Below, piece after piece: positions 1-5,869 of a stretch of DNA of 5,891 bases. The position numbers and the translations under genes are program-made. The DNA comes from Chloroflexi bacterium UBA5189 (GTDB lineage: Bacteria; Chloroflexota; Limnocylindria; Limnocylindrales; CSP1-4), in contig DHWF01000045.1 of NCBI GenBank assembly GCA_002413045.1, forward strand, positions 1 through 5,891, in the 5' to 3' direction. The notes below the pieces were generated by a model, which was not told where the DNA came from, ran no database searches, and saw only the letters and a program-made list of their open reading frames with translations. The stretch's first letter is position 1; the number at the start of each line of letters is the position of its first letter.

Positions 1-50
1 GACCCGACCCTCCGCCGCCTTCGTCGGGATGTCGGGCCGTAGCTCCCGCC

Positions 51-82
51 TACACTCCCCTCGACCGACCCCACGCAGGAGG
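51..82 (+). promoter_or_regulatory. Possible -10 box and strong Shine-Dalgarno of the LOR gene
   Basis: AGGAGG at 77-82 is a perfect Shine-Dalgarno core, 8 bases before the ATG at 91, and it decides the start of the downstream gene. TACACT at 51-56 resembles a sigma-70 -10 hexamer, but I find no good -35 element at the expected distance, so the promoter part is weak while the ribosome binding site is secure. Confidence 0.45.
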
Positions 83-90
83 CTCGCCCG

Positions 91-594
91 ATGACACCGG
101 CGGGACGCACGTTCGCGCTCAATCAGAGCCTGCTCTCGCTCGGGGGAGACCTGTGGATCGAAGACGACACGGGCAACCGCGCCTTCGAGGTGGACGGCAA
201 GGCCTTCAGCATTCGTCGAACGCTCGAGCTCCGCGACACCGCCGGCAAGACGCTCTACACGATCAACCGGAGTCTTGCCCATGTGCGCCGGACCTTCGAG
301 ATCAAGCGCGCGGACGAGATCGTGGCCACGATCGAGGAGGCGCTGCTGCATCTCCTCGGCGACCGGTTCACGATTCACGCCGCCGACGGCACCGACCTGG
401 CGGTCGTGGGCGATTGGATCAACCGCGAATTCCACGTCACGCAGGCGGGGGCGGACGTCATCGTCGCCTCGCGCAGTCTGCTGAGTCTGCACGGCGGCTA
501 CGGTGTCGAGGTCGCGCCCGGCTTCGACATCCCATTCGCCATGGCGCTGGTGGTGGCACTCGAGCAGATGGAGCTCGAAGAGCACCACCGGTAG
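91..594 (+). CDS. LURP-one-related (LOR) family protein
   Basis: This 167-residue protein matches the LURP-one-related/Tubby-like fold family (LOR, formerly DUF567). The family forms a small 12-strand beta barrel around a central hydrophobic helix; its biochemical role in bacteria is not established. Visible hallmarks, in order, are: an N-terminal strand with the family's 'LLSLGGDLWIEDDTG' pattern (residues 14-28); the most diagnostic segment, VDGKAFSIRRTLELRD (34-49), a 'V-x-G-K-x-x-S' signature; repeated strand pairs such as RRTFEIKR (66-73) and GDRFTIHAADG (90-100); a GDW..REF segment (107-114); and a hydrophobic C-terminal helix (PFAMALVVALEQM, 148-160), which in this fold packs inside the barrel. 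The length of about 165 residues is normal for bacterial members. There is no signal peptide, so it is probably cytosolic. The ATG at 91 is preceded by AGGAGG at 8 bases. No neighbour lies on the same strand in an operon-like position. The family assignment is firm; function is unknown. Confidence 0.9.
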   Translation: MTPAGRTFALNQSLLSLGGDLWIEDDTGNRAFEVDGKAFSIRRTLELRDTAGKTLYTINRSLAHVRRTFEIKRADEIVATIEEALLHLLGDRFTIHAADGTDLAVVGDWINREFHVTQAGADVIVASRSLLSLHGGYGVEVAPGFDIPFAMALVVALEQMELEEHHR

Positions 595-658
595 GGAATC
601 ACCAACCCTTCGTGATCCGTCGCGTCGCAGGAACGGGGCCAAATCTAGGCGCCCCGGG

Positions 659-850
659 TCAAGCGGTTGGGCTCTCGTTGGAGTCGACCGCCTCATGGGC
701 CCGGTCATGCCAGCTGTTGAGCATCGATTCGAGGTTGGGCGGCAGCCAGAACTCGCGGGTTCCCGCTCCATCTGTACCTGGCCCGACCCAGCCGTGGTGG
801 CCGTGCCGCCCTACCCACGATCGGTGCCCAGCCTCATGCGATGTCCTGTG
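659..850 (-). pseudogene. Open C-terminal-like coding remnant of unknown family
   Basis: On the minus strand, a stop-free stretch of 63 codons runs from just after the TGA at 851-853 to a TGA at 659-661. The last part reads as a plausible protein end, with segments such as REFWLPPNLESMLNSWHDRA and HEAVDSNESPTA, and the codons there mostly end in G or C, as in the real genes of this window. There is no start codon before the Met in 'ESMLN', so it cannot be a complete gene. It is in the same frame as the TPR remnant directly upstream, separated from it only by the stop codon. It could be the broken tail of another gene or a chance open frame; I recognise no family. It fills most of the gap between the LOR gene and the TPR remnant. 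Confidence 0.3.
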
Positions 851-1617
851 TCAGGGGCCGGGCTGGCTGCCGGCGCCGGTCGGCGCCTCGACCGCGGCCG
901 CTACCGCCGCCTCCGGCGGCAGCGCGCGCCCCTCGGGCCATGCGGTCGCGAGGTCGCGCTCGTCGAGCGCCTCTCGAAGCCCGAGAATGGCCGCGTCGTA
1001 TTCGGCACGTTCCATCGCGGTCATCGCAGCCCCGACTGCCTCGCGCAAGGCCTCGGCCGCTCCAAGCAGGCGTGCCCCCCGGACTGCGTCGCCCCTCGCC
1101 TGGGCAAGGAACGGAATGACTCGAGCTGGTTGGCGACCGCGCCGCGGTTCCCGGTTCGCTGCCACCCCCGAATCGATGCGCGATACTCGGCCTCGGCCTC
1201 GTCGGCTCGCCCCTCGCGTCGGAGGGCGTGGCCGAGCTCGCTCTGGGCCGACAGCGCGAACCGGTGGTCGCCGAGCGACTCGAATTGGGCGTAGGCGGCG
1301 CGGAAGAAACCCTGCGCCTCGGCGGGCCGGCCGGCCATGCTGGCGAGGCGGCCGCGGACCTGGTTGAGGTAGGCGAGCTCCTGGGGATTACCCGACCGCT
1401 CGGCCGCTGCAACCGCCCGCCTGAGCGCCTCCTCCGTCGAGGCGGGGTCGCGCCGAACCTCGATCATCGCGACCTCCGACTCGAGGCGACCGAGGCGCCC
1501 CCAGTCCCCGAGGCCGGCGGCAATGGCTCGCGCCTCCTCGGCGGCCGGTTGCCAGTCCTCCGCGAGACCGGCCGGGAAGCGGGAGTCCGCGCGATAAAGC
1601 CAGATGGAGGAGGTCAT
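851..1617 (-). pseudogene. Truncated, frameshifted C-terminal TPR region of a large ATPase/TPR regulator
   Basis: Two minus-strand frames together encode the C-terminal TPR part of the large ATPase/TPR signalling proteins (AfsR/LuxR-like or cyclase-AAA-TPR) common in high-GC bacteria. The upstream part, from 1617 to about 1113, has helical repeats such as SELGHALRREGRADEAEAEY with TPR-type spacing of Leu, Gly and Ala. It runs to LESF, after which its frame becomes nonsense. The second frame resumes with FLAQARGDAVRGARLLGAAE and AMERAEYDAAILGLREAL, ending near 'ATAWPEGRALPPEAAVAAAVE'. That is the well-known tail of this class (consensus like A-A-W-x-E-G-R-A-L-x-x-E-x-A-V). Joining the frames needs one base restored around 1110-1118. 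There is no nucleotide-binding or sensor domain: the frame above 1617 is open only to a stop at 1675-1677 and carries no recognisable homology or Shine-Dalgarno. I read it as a decayed 3' remnant; a sequencing error could explain the frameshift but not the missing N-terminus. Confidence 0.75.
1606..1614 (+). promoter_or_regulatory. Shine-Dalgarno of the 61-residue membrane protein gene
   Basis: GGAGGAGGT lies 5 bases before the ATG at 1620. A competing ATG at 1616 would give only four codons before a TGA, so the site selects 1620. The same bases are the antisense of the first codons of the minus-strand TPR remnant. Confidence 0.7.
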
Positions 1618-1619
1618 GC

Positions 1620-1805
1620 ATGCCGCGTGAACGACCCCAGGTCGTCGTGGTCCACCGGCACGACCACGGCTGCATCATCACGCTGCTCCTGGTCATCATC
1701 GCGTGGCCGCTGGCGATCGTGTACTGGCTGGTCCGAATGGTGTGGTGGCTTCTCGCCACCGCTGTTGACTGGCTGACGCTCGGTCCGCTGCGCCGCCGGC
1801 GGTGA
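1620..1805 (+). CDS. Small His-rich-N-terminus membrane protein, unknown function
   Basis: This 61-residue protein is not one I can assign to a named family. A basic N-terminus (MPRERP) leads into a hydrophobic VVVV run and a histidine cluster, HRHDHGC (residues 12-18), with His at 12, 14 and 16 and Cys at 18, which could bind a metal. A strong membrane segment follows at about 17-38 (CIITLLLVIIAWPLAIVYWL), then a second hydrophobic, tryptophan-rich stretch at about 40-57 (RMVWWLLATAVDWLTL). The C-terminus is LRRRR, a positive anchor that favours a cytoplasmic tail. The best ribosome binding site spacing in the window supports translation. It is convergent with the cyclase gene and overlaps the 5' edge of the TPR remnant on the other strand. 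That it is a real small membrane protein is inferred from the ribosome binding site, codon-consistent frame and clean topology; function is unknown. Confidence 0.65.
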   Translation: MPRERPQVVVVHRHDHGCIITLLLVIIAWPLAIVYWLVRMVWWLLATAVDWLTLGPLRRRR

Positions 1806-1854
1806 CGCTCCCCGGCGACACGAACGGGGGCTTGACGCCATGGGCGGGTTGGTC

Positions 1855-1908
1855 GTGATGATCACTCGACGCATCGAGAAGGCGCTGACCGGGACGTGCC
1901 CCCGGGGG
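1855..1908. repeat. Cluster of short palindromes between convergent genes
   Basis: Three perfect inverted repeats lie close together: GTGAT-G-ATCAC at 1855-1865, CTCGA-CGCA-TCGAG at 1865-1878, and CCCCCGGGGG at 1899-1908. They sit in the gap where the 61-residue gene (+) and the cyclase gene (-) converge. They could act as bidirectional transcription-ending structures or protein-binding sites, but none has a following T-run, so a classical intrinsic terminator is not supported. Confidence 0.35.
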
Positions 1909-1918
1909 TCTCGATCGA

Positions 1919-1946
1919 CGGCGCGCCCGGAGGGACTCGAACCCCC
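1919..1946 (-). other. tRNA 3'-end fragment (T-arm plus acceptor strand)
   Basis: Read on the minus strand, this stretch has a 5-bp T-stem (GGGGG/CCCTC, one G-U pair), a canonical T-loop TTCGAGT, then CGGGCGC as a 7-base acceptor strand, G as discriminator and CCG where CCA would be. The acceptor strand matches the 3' side of many bacterial tRNA-Arg genes (5' side GCGCCCG). No matching 5' acceptor, D-arm or standard 7-base anticodon loop is present upstream, where the last codons and stop of the cyclase gene lie instead. It is therefore a fragment, not a tRNA gene. Such 3' fragments are the typical mark of a tRNA-targeted integration site, though they can also be leftovers of a decayed tRNA gene. 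Confidence 0.6.
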
Positions 1947-1953
1947 GGCTGGG

Positions 1954-4900
1954 TCACTCCTGGTGAGGGGCGGAGCGCGCCGGGCCATGGTCAGCTGCCC
2001 CGATCTGAGCGTCGACCCGCGAGCGATGCTCCCTGTCGCGGAGGGCCATCAACCCGTCGAGGCCCACCTGGACCAGACCTTCGTCGTGGACGAGCCGGCC
2101 AAGTTCGATCTGCACCCGGGCCAGCTGGGGCCGCGCGTCCGCGGACTCGAACACCGCGAGCGCGGTCCGCAGCTCGTCGGGATCACCGAGCGCCAGCCCC
2201 AGGGCTCGTCGGATCTCGGCCTCCAGCATCCGACAGCCAGCTTTCTCCGCCCCAGCAAGGATCGTCCGAAGGACGTCAGGGGAAAGCCGGCGTCCGTGGT
2301 CCAACAAGCGGCTCAGTGCCCGTTCGATATAGTCGGCCCGCGCGAGGACCCGCTCATCAATCAGGATGGACTTCGTGTCCCCGAGGATGGCCTCCAGGGC
2401 GTCGACGTTCGAGTCGAGGAAGCCGGCCATCCGCAGGATCGGCCACGTCCCCTGGAACTGGTCGAGGATCTCCCGCACGACGGTCGCAAAGCGTTGGACC
2501 CGCTCCGGTTCGTCTCGAGCTCGCGCCACCTCGAGGGCGGCGATGAAGCCGCGCAGGGCGAAGGCCGCGGCACTCCGGCCGGTTGCGACCCACAGGTCGA
2601 GCGCATGATCGGCCACCTCACCCAGATCGTCCCACCGACCGAGGAGTCGGAGGGTGTAGATCCGCCAGACCGCGAGGTGGAGCGCGTACGTGGGCACCTG
2701 CCCCGCCTGGACCAGAGCAAGACCCTGGGCTGAAACGACGTCGGCCTCGGCCAATCGTCCGACCGACGAGGCACACCAGGCGACCATCGAATGGGCGTCG
2801 ACCCGCTCCACGAGCTGGAGCCGTTCCTGGAACTCCAGCCGGGCCAAGGCATGCCCAAGCGCGTCCGGCCACGTGTCGGCGAGCGCGGTCAGGGCGTCGA
2901 GAGCCGCACTCCGCAGGTCGGCGTCGTCGAGGCGAACGGCAATGGCCAGACCCCGGCTCGCCGCGTCCCTCGCCGCGGCCCGATCGCCAGGCTCGTCGGA
3001 CTTGGAAGCCCAGAAGGGGACGAACGCTTCGGCGATGAGGAAGCGGGCGATCGCCCGATCGTCGTCCGCCTGTGTGAGGAGCTCCGTAGCAGTCGCCCGG
3101 AGGTACGCCATCTCCTTGGCCGACGGACGGTTCGCGACCGACCCCTGCGACCGCGTGACGTGCATCAGGAGCTTGCCGAGGATGCGCAATCGCGCGTTCG
3201 GCGGCAGGTTCGTGCCGGACGCAAGGTCCTGTGCCCGCCGGTACGCATCGGCGCTCAGCTCGCCCTGCAGGTGTGCATCGCCGAGGCGCTCGTAGAGGTC
3301 CGGCAGGTCCGCCGGATTCGCGAGCTCGATGGCGGCTTGGAGGTAGCCTGCGGCCTCGACTGACGCGGCCGCTCCGAGCGCCCGATCGGCGGCCCGCCCC
3401 AGCCAGACGACGGCCTGCTGGCGCACGAGCGGGAGCTCCGGCGGCGCGACGTCGATCGCGCTCATGAGCAACCCGGCCTCACGATAGTGGAAGGCGATGA
3501 GCTCGCTCGAATCTCGTTCGGTCGCGCGCTCACTGAGCCAGCGCGCGGCGGCCGCATGAGCCTTGGCCCGCTCCATCCGCGGCAGCGCGTGATACGCGAC
3601 ATCGCGGATGAGGATGTGCCGGGCGGCCACCTCGTCGACATCGATGATCGTGAGCAGGTCCCGGTCGACGAGACGATCCACGCTGGCTCTCACGTCAGCG
3701 GCAGCCATGCCCGAGACGGCCGCGACTCCCGCGATCTCGAACGAACGACCGAACACCGCGCCCAACTGGAGCACGAGACGGTCCGGCGGTTCGAGGACGT
3801 CCAGACGGGCCTGGATCGTCGCCTGAACGGTGTCAGGGAGATCCTCGGCGATCCGGGGGTACTCCGGCTTACGCCCACCCGAGCCGGACCGCTCGATCAA
3901 CGAACGGACGATCTCCCCCGCGAAGAACGGGTTCCCCTCTGCTCGAGTAACGATCGAATCGACGAGGTGGGGCTCGGCTGAAGGGAGCAGGTGCCCGACG
4001 ATCGCGCGAACCGATGCGGCCGCGAGCGGAGCGAGGTCGAGCGTCAGGTGGTTTCGTCGACCGAAGCCCCAGCCCGGGCGCCGATCGAGCAGCTCGGGGC
4101 GACAGATGGCGACCAGGAGTGCGGGAACGTCCAGCCGCGGCTGCAGCGCGACCTCGAGCAGGTCCAGAAGACTCTCGCTCGACCAGTGCAAGTCCTCGAA
4201 GACGACGACGAGCGGACGCCGCTTCGCTGCGGCCTCGAACAGCGTCCGCCACGCGGCGTAGAGCTCGCTCGCGACGGCCGGTTCCGCCCCGGCCATGCCG
4301 ATCGTGGCTCCGAGAAGCTCGGCGGTTCGCTGCGCCTCGGGGACACCGGCGTCGTCGAGCCACGCCCGGGCCGCCCTGGGCACTTCGGCCTCGGGCGCCT
4401 CGTCTGCGAGCCCGATGAGTTGGTAGAGGACAGCCCGGAGGGGCCAGTACGTCAATCGCTGCCCGTACGGCAGGCAGTTGCCCACGGCGACGACCGCATC
4501 TGGCGATAGGTCCTGGAGGCGCCCGATGAACTCGCTCACCAGGCGCGACTTGCCCGTGCCTGGCGGCGCAACGATCGTGAGCAGCCACGGACGGCGCTCC
4601 GAGAACACGCGGCGTGCGAGCAACTCGAGCTGGTCCATGTCCGATTCGCGACCGACAAATGGCCGTACGGAGGCTTCCGGCACCCGTGTAGAGATGAGCT
4701 CGCGGGCCAGGACCAGCGTCGTGCGACCTCGGGCCTTGAGCCGGCGGCTCGGTCCGAACCTGAAGGCGCCGCCGGCTGAGGCGATGGTCCGTTCACCGCA
4801 CAGGATCGACCATGGCCGGGCCTGCTGCTGGAGTCGCGCGGCGACATTCACCGCATCGCCGGCGACCAGGCGCTGGTCGGGGAATCCACCGACACCGCTC

Positions 4901-5232
4901 ACGACCTCACCCGTGTTGATGCCGATCCGGATCGGCCGGCGATCGCCGAACCTCGGATCAATCCGTAAGCGGTCCCGGAGACCGAGGGCTGCGGCGAGCG
5001 CCCGCTGGGCATCGTCGTCATGCGCACGGGGCACCCCGAAGACCGCCATGACCGCATCACCGATGAACTTCTCCAGCGTGCCGCCGTATTCCTCGATGAT
5101 CTCCTGCGCAGTGGAGAAGTAACCGGCCAGGAATTGACGCAGGTCCTCAGGGTCGAGGGCCTCGCCGATGCCTGTCGAGCCGACGAGGTCCGCGAAGAGC
5201 ACGGTGACGACCCGACGCTCCTCCGCGATCAC
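1954..5232 (-). CDS. Class III adenylate/guanylate cyclase fused to AAA ATPase and helical-repeat domain
   Basis: This 1092-residue cytosolic signalling protein is typical of the cyclase-AAA-TPR class. Domain 1 (about 6-180) is a class III nucleotide cyclase: VTVLFADLVGST has metal ligand Asp15; KFIGDAVMAVFG has Lys55 (base contact) and second metal ligand Asp59; GINTGEV is at 104-110; GDAVNVAARLQ has the transition-state pair Asn129 and Arg133. The base-specifying Asp expected seven residues before Asn129 is Leu122, so ATP preference and activity are uncertain. Domain 2 (about 190-450) starts FVGRE (192-196), with Walker A APPGTGKS (222-229; first Gly replaced by Ala), NCLPYGQRLTYWPL (252-265), Walker B VVVFEDLHW (342-350), CRPELL (376-381) and AEGNPFF (430-436). 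A winged-helix-like stretch follows, beginning LPDTVQATIQARLD. Residues from about 600 on are alpha-helical repeats of TPR type. No LuxR-type DNA-binding domain is present. The start is GTG at 5232, fitting family N-termini, but there is no good Shine-Dalgarno. The frame stays open back to 5343, so a longer or leaderless form is possible. Regulation and partner are unknown. Confidence 0.92.
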   Translation of the reverse strand: MIAEERRVVTVLFADLVGSTGIGEALDPEDLRQFLAGYFSTAQEIIEEYGGTLEKFIGDAVMAVFGVPRAHDDDAQRALAAALGLRDRLRIDPRFGDRRPIRIGINTGEVVSGVGGFPDQRLVAGDAVNVAARLQQQARPWSILCGERTIASAGGAFRFGPSRRLKARGRTTLVLARELISTRVPEASVRPFVGRESDMDQLELLARRVFSERRPWLLTIVAPPGTGKSRLVSEFIGRLQDLSPDAVVAVGNCLPYGQRLTYWPLRAVLYQLIGLADEAPEAEVPRAARAWLDDAGVPEAQRTAELLGATIGMAGAEPAVASELYAAWRTLFEAAAKRRPLVVVFEDLHWSSESLLDLLEVALQPRLDVPALLVAICRPELLDRRPGWGFGRRNHLTLDLAPLAAASVRAIVGHLLPSAEPHLVDSIVTRAEGNPFFAGEIVRSLIERSGSGGRKPEYPRIAEDLPDTVQATIQARLDVLEPPDRLVLQLGAVFGRSFEIAGVAAVSGMAAADVRASVDRLVDRDLLTIIDVDEVAARHILIRDVAYHALPRMERAKAHAAAARWLSERATERDSSELIAFHYREAGLLMSAIDVAPPELPLVRQQAVVWLGRAADRALGAAASVEAAGYLQAAIELANPADLPDLYERLGDAHLQGELSADAYRRAQDLASGTNLPPNARLRILGKLLMHVTRSQGSVANRPSAKEMAYLRATATELLTQADDDRAIARFLIAEAFVPFWASKSDEPGDRAAARDAASRGLAIAVRLDDADLRSAALDALTALADTWPDALGHALARLEFQERLQLVERVDAHSMVAWCASSVGRLAEADVVSAQGLALVQAGQVPTYALHLAVWRIYTLRLLGRWDDLGEVADHALDLWVATGRSAAAFALRGFIAALEVARARDEPERVQRFATVVREILDQFQGTWPILRMAGFLDSNVDALEAILGDTKSILIDERVLARADYIERALSRLLDHGRRLSPDVLRTILAGAEKAGCRMLEAEIRRALGLALGDPDELRTALAVFESADARPQLARVQIELGRLVHDEGLVQVGLDGLMALRDREHRSRVDAQIGAADHGPARSAPHQE

Positions 5233-5290
5233 CGAACGCCCGCGGTCAGGTCCGGCCGTATCGGGGCACTGGACAATCTCGATATGCTCC

Positions 5291-5303
5291 CGTGGTACCC
5301 ACG
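5291..5303. promoter_or_regulatory. Inverted repeat in the divergent intergenic region, candidate operator
   Basis: CGTGG-TAC-CCACG is a perfect 5-bp inverted repeat with a 3-base spacer. It lies 5 bases before the Shine-Dalgarno of the 29-residue gene and about 60 bases before the cyclase GTG. A TGGACA element at 5270-5275 resembles a plus-strand -35 box, but the hexamer at the matching -10 distance is poor. The location suits a shared regulatory site; this is inference from symmetry and position only. Confidence 0.25.
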
Positions 5304-5308
5304 CACGC

Positions 5309-5313
5309 AGGAG
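5309..5313 (+). promoter_or_regulatory. Shine-Dalgarno of the 29-residue peptide gene
   Basis: AGGAG lies 8 bases before the ATG at 5322 in a purine-only run to the start codon (AGGAGAGAGGGAA). This is as good as the site of the LOR gene and is the main reason for calling the tiny downstream frame a gene. Confidence 0.6.
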
Positions 5314-5321
5314 AGAGGGAA

Positions 5322-5411
5322 ATGAGGAAGCAACTGCGCTCGCTCATTCCGCACCGCAGTCTCTGGATGGCCATGCTGATCCTGACCGCGGCGGCGCAGG
5401 CCTGCAAGTAG
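5322..5411 (+). CDS. 29-residue signal-peptide-like small membrane peptide or minimal lipopeptide
   Basis: The frame encodes 29 residues, below usual gene-calling limits. It has the plan of a secretion signal: a basic N-terminus (MRKQLR, later HR at 11-12), a hydrophobic core at 14-25 (LWMAMLILTAAA), then AQACK and a TAG stop. Cys28 sits where a lipoprotein signal peptide would end, but the residues before it (Ala-Gln-Ala) are a poor lipobox because the -3 position is not Leu, Val or Ile. If processed there, the mature product would be only Cys-Lys. Otherwise it is a single-pass membrane peptide. It is divergent from the cyclase gene with 89 bases between the two start codons, and nothing follows it in an operon. 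The ribosome binding site is excellent. I know no family for it; a chance frame remains possible. Confidence 0.5.
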   Translation: MRKQLRSLIPHRSLWMAMLILTAAAQACK

Positions 5412-5552
5412 CGAGACCTTCAGTCCGCATCGTCTTCACGCATCGCCTTGCGGCCCCATAGCCTCGACCAGCCGTGATCCGTCGCCGCTCGTGACCTCAG
5501 GAAAACAGGCCCCCTCGCGAGTCGGCATCGGTTCATGGTAGCGACGCCCTGT

Positions 5553-5569
5553 TGCCATCTCGGATGGCA
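5553..5569. repeat. Perfect 6-bp hairpin
   Basis: TGCCAT, loop CTCGG, ATGGCA form a perfect stem-loop. No T-run follows on either strand, so it is not a standard intrinsic terminator; it could still stop transcription from the 29-residue gene about 140 bases upstream, or be incidental. Confidence 0.3.
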
Positions 5570-5802
5570 CCTCGGAAGGTCATCGTTGACTACCAGGCCT
5601 CGATGGAGCTCACAACCCATGGCTGAGCGGGCTTCCCTGGCACCTCCATCGATCCGGACCTCGCTCGAGGTGATGTCACCTGCCCTGGTTCGACGCCGTC
5701 GGTGTAGGTGATGCTGTCCATCCCAGCCTCTCGGCGGCTCCGTGAAGCTTCTCCCGGCTGGAACCAGTCGGGCTAAGGCTCAACCGAAGCCAGGTCTTGC
5801 CA

Positions 5803-5815
5803 TTGGGGAGTGCAG
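5803..5815 (+). repeat. Direct repeat copy 1 of the tRNA 3' flank
   Basis: TTGGGGAGTGCAG matches TTGGGGAGTGGAG at 5862-5874 in 12 of 13 bases, 59 bases away. The second copy runs into the CCA end of the tRNA, so this copy resembles a duplicated tRNA 3' terminus plus flank. Confidence 0.4.
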
Positions 5816-5869
5816 GGAACCACAACACGCAGCAGTCGTCGCTGGTGAGACCACAAAGATGTTGGGGAG

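Larger units (their letters stand above)
5412..5861. other. Gene-free stretch between the small peptide gene and the tRNA
   Basis: I see no convincing gene in these 450 bases. The longest frame, minus-strand 5420-5620, has no Shine-Dalgarno and no recognisable domain, although its end (WGRKAMREDDAD) is charged like a genuine protein tail. The composition seems somewhat less GC-rich than the flanking genes. The only structures noted are one hairpin at 5553-5569 and a short direct repeat next to the tRNA. Confidence 0.5.

Noticed and set aside
595..618. Possible terminator after the LOR gene (ATCAC at 598-602 with GTGAT at 612-616)
   Set aside because: A 5-bp stem with a 9-base loop and no T-run is too weak to call a terminator.
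153..1367. A 404-codon plus-strand open frame
   Set aside because: It overlaps the LOR gene in another frame and the TPR remnant antisense; its Arg/Pro/Gly/Ala-rich translation is typical of GC-rich shadow frames.
834..1412. A 192-codon minus-strand open frame
   Set aside because: It is the wrong frame across the TPR remnant; the TPR pattern and the family tail lie in the two other minus-strand frames.
1919..1995. A complete minus-strand tRNA gene around the T-arm behind the cyclase
   Set aside because: The T-arm and 3' acceptor strand are good, but no 5' acceptor GCGCCCG, no D-arm and no 7-base anticodon loop with U33 can be placed; the region upstream is the cyclase C-terminus.
1840..2733. 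A 297-codon plus-strand open frame beginning near the convergent gap
   Set aside because: It is antisense to the cyclase gene, and its 'RPEGLEPPAG' segment is the well-known spurious translation of a reversed tRNA T-arm.
5420..5620. A 66-codon minus-strand frame in the gene-free region
   Set aside because: It has no Shine-Dalgarno, no recognisable domain and mixed codon endings; only its charged tail looks protein-like, which is not enough.
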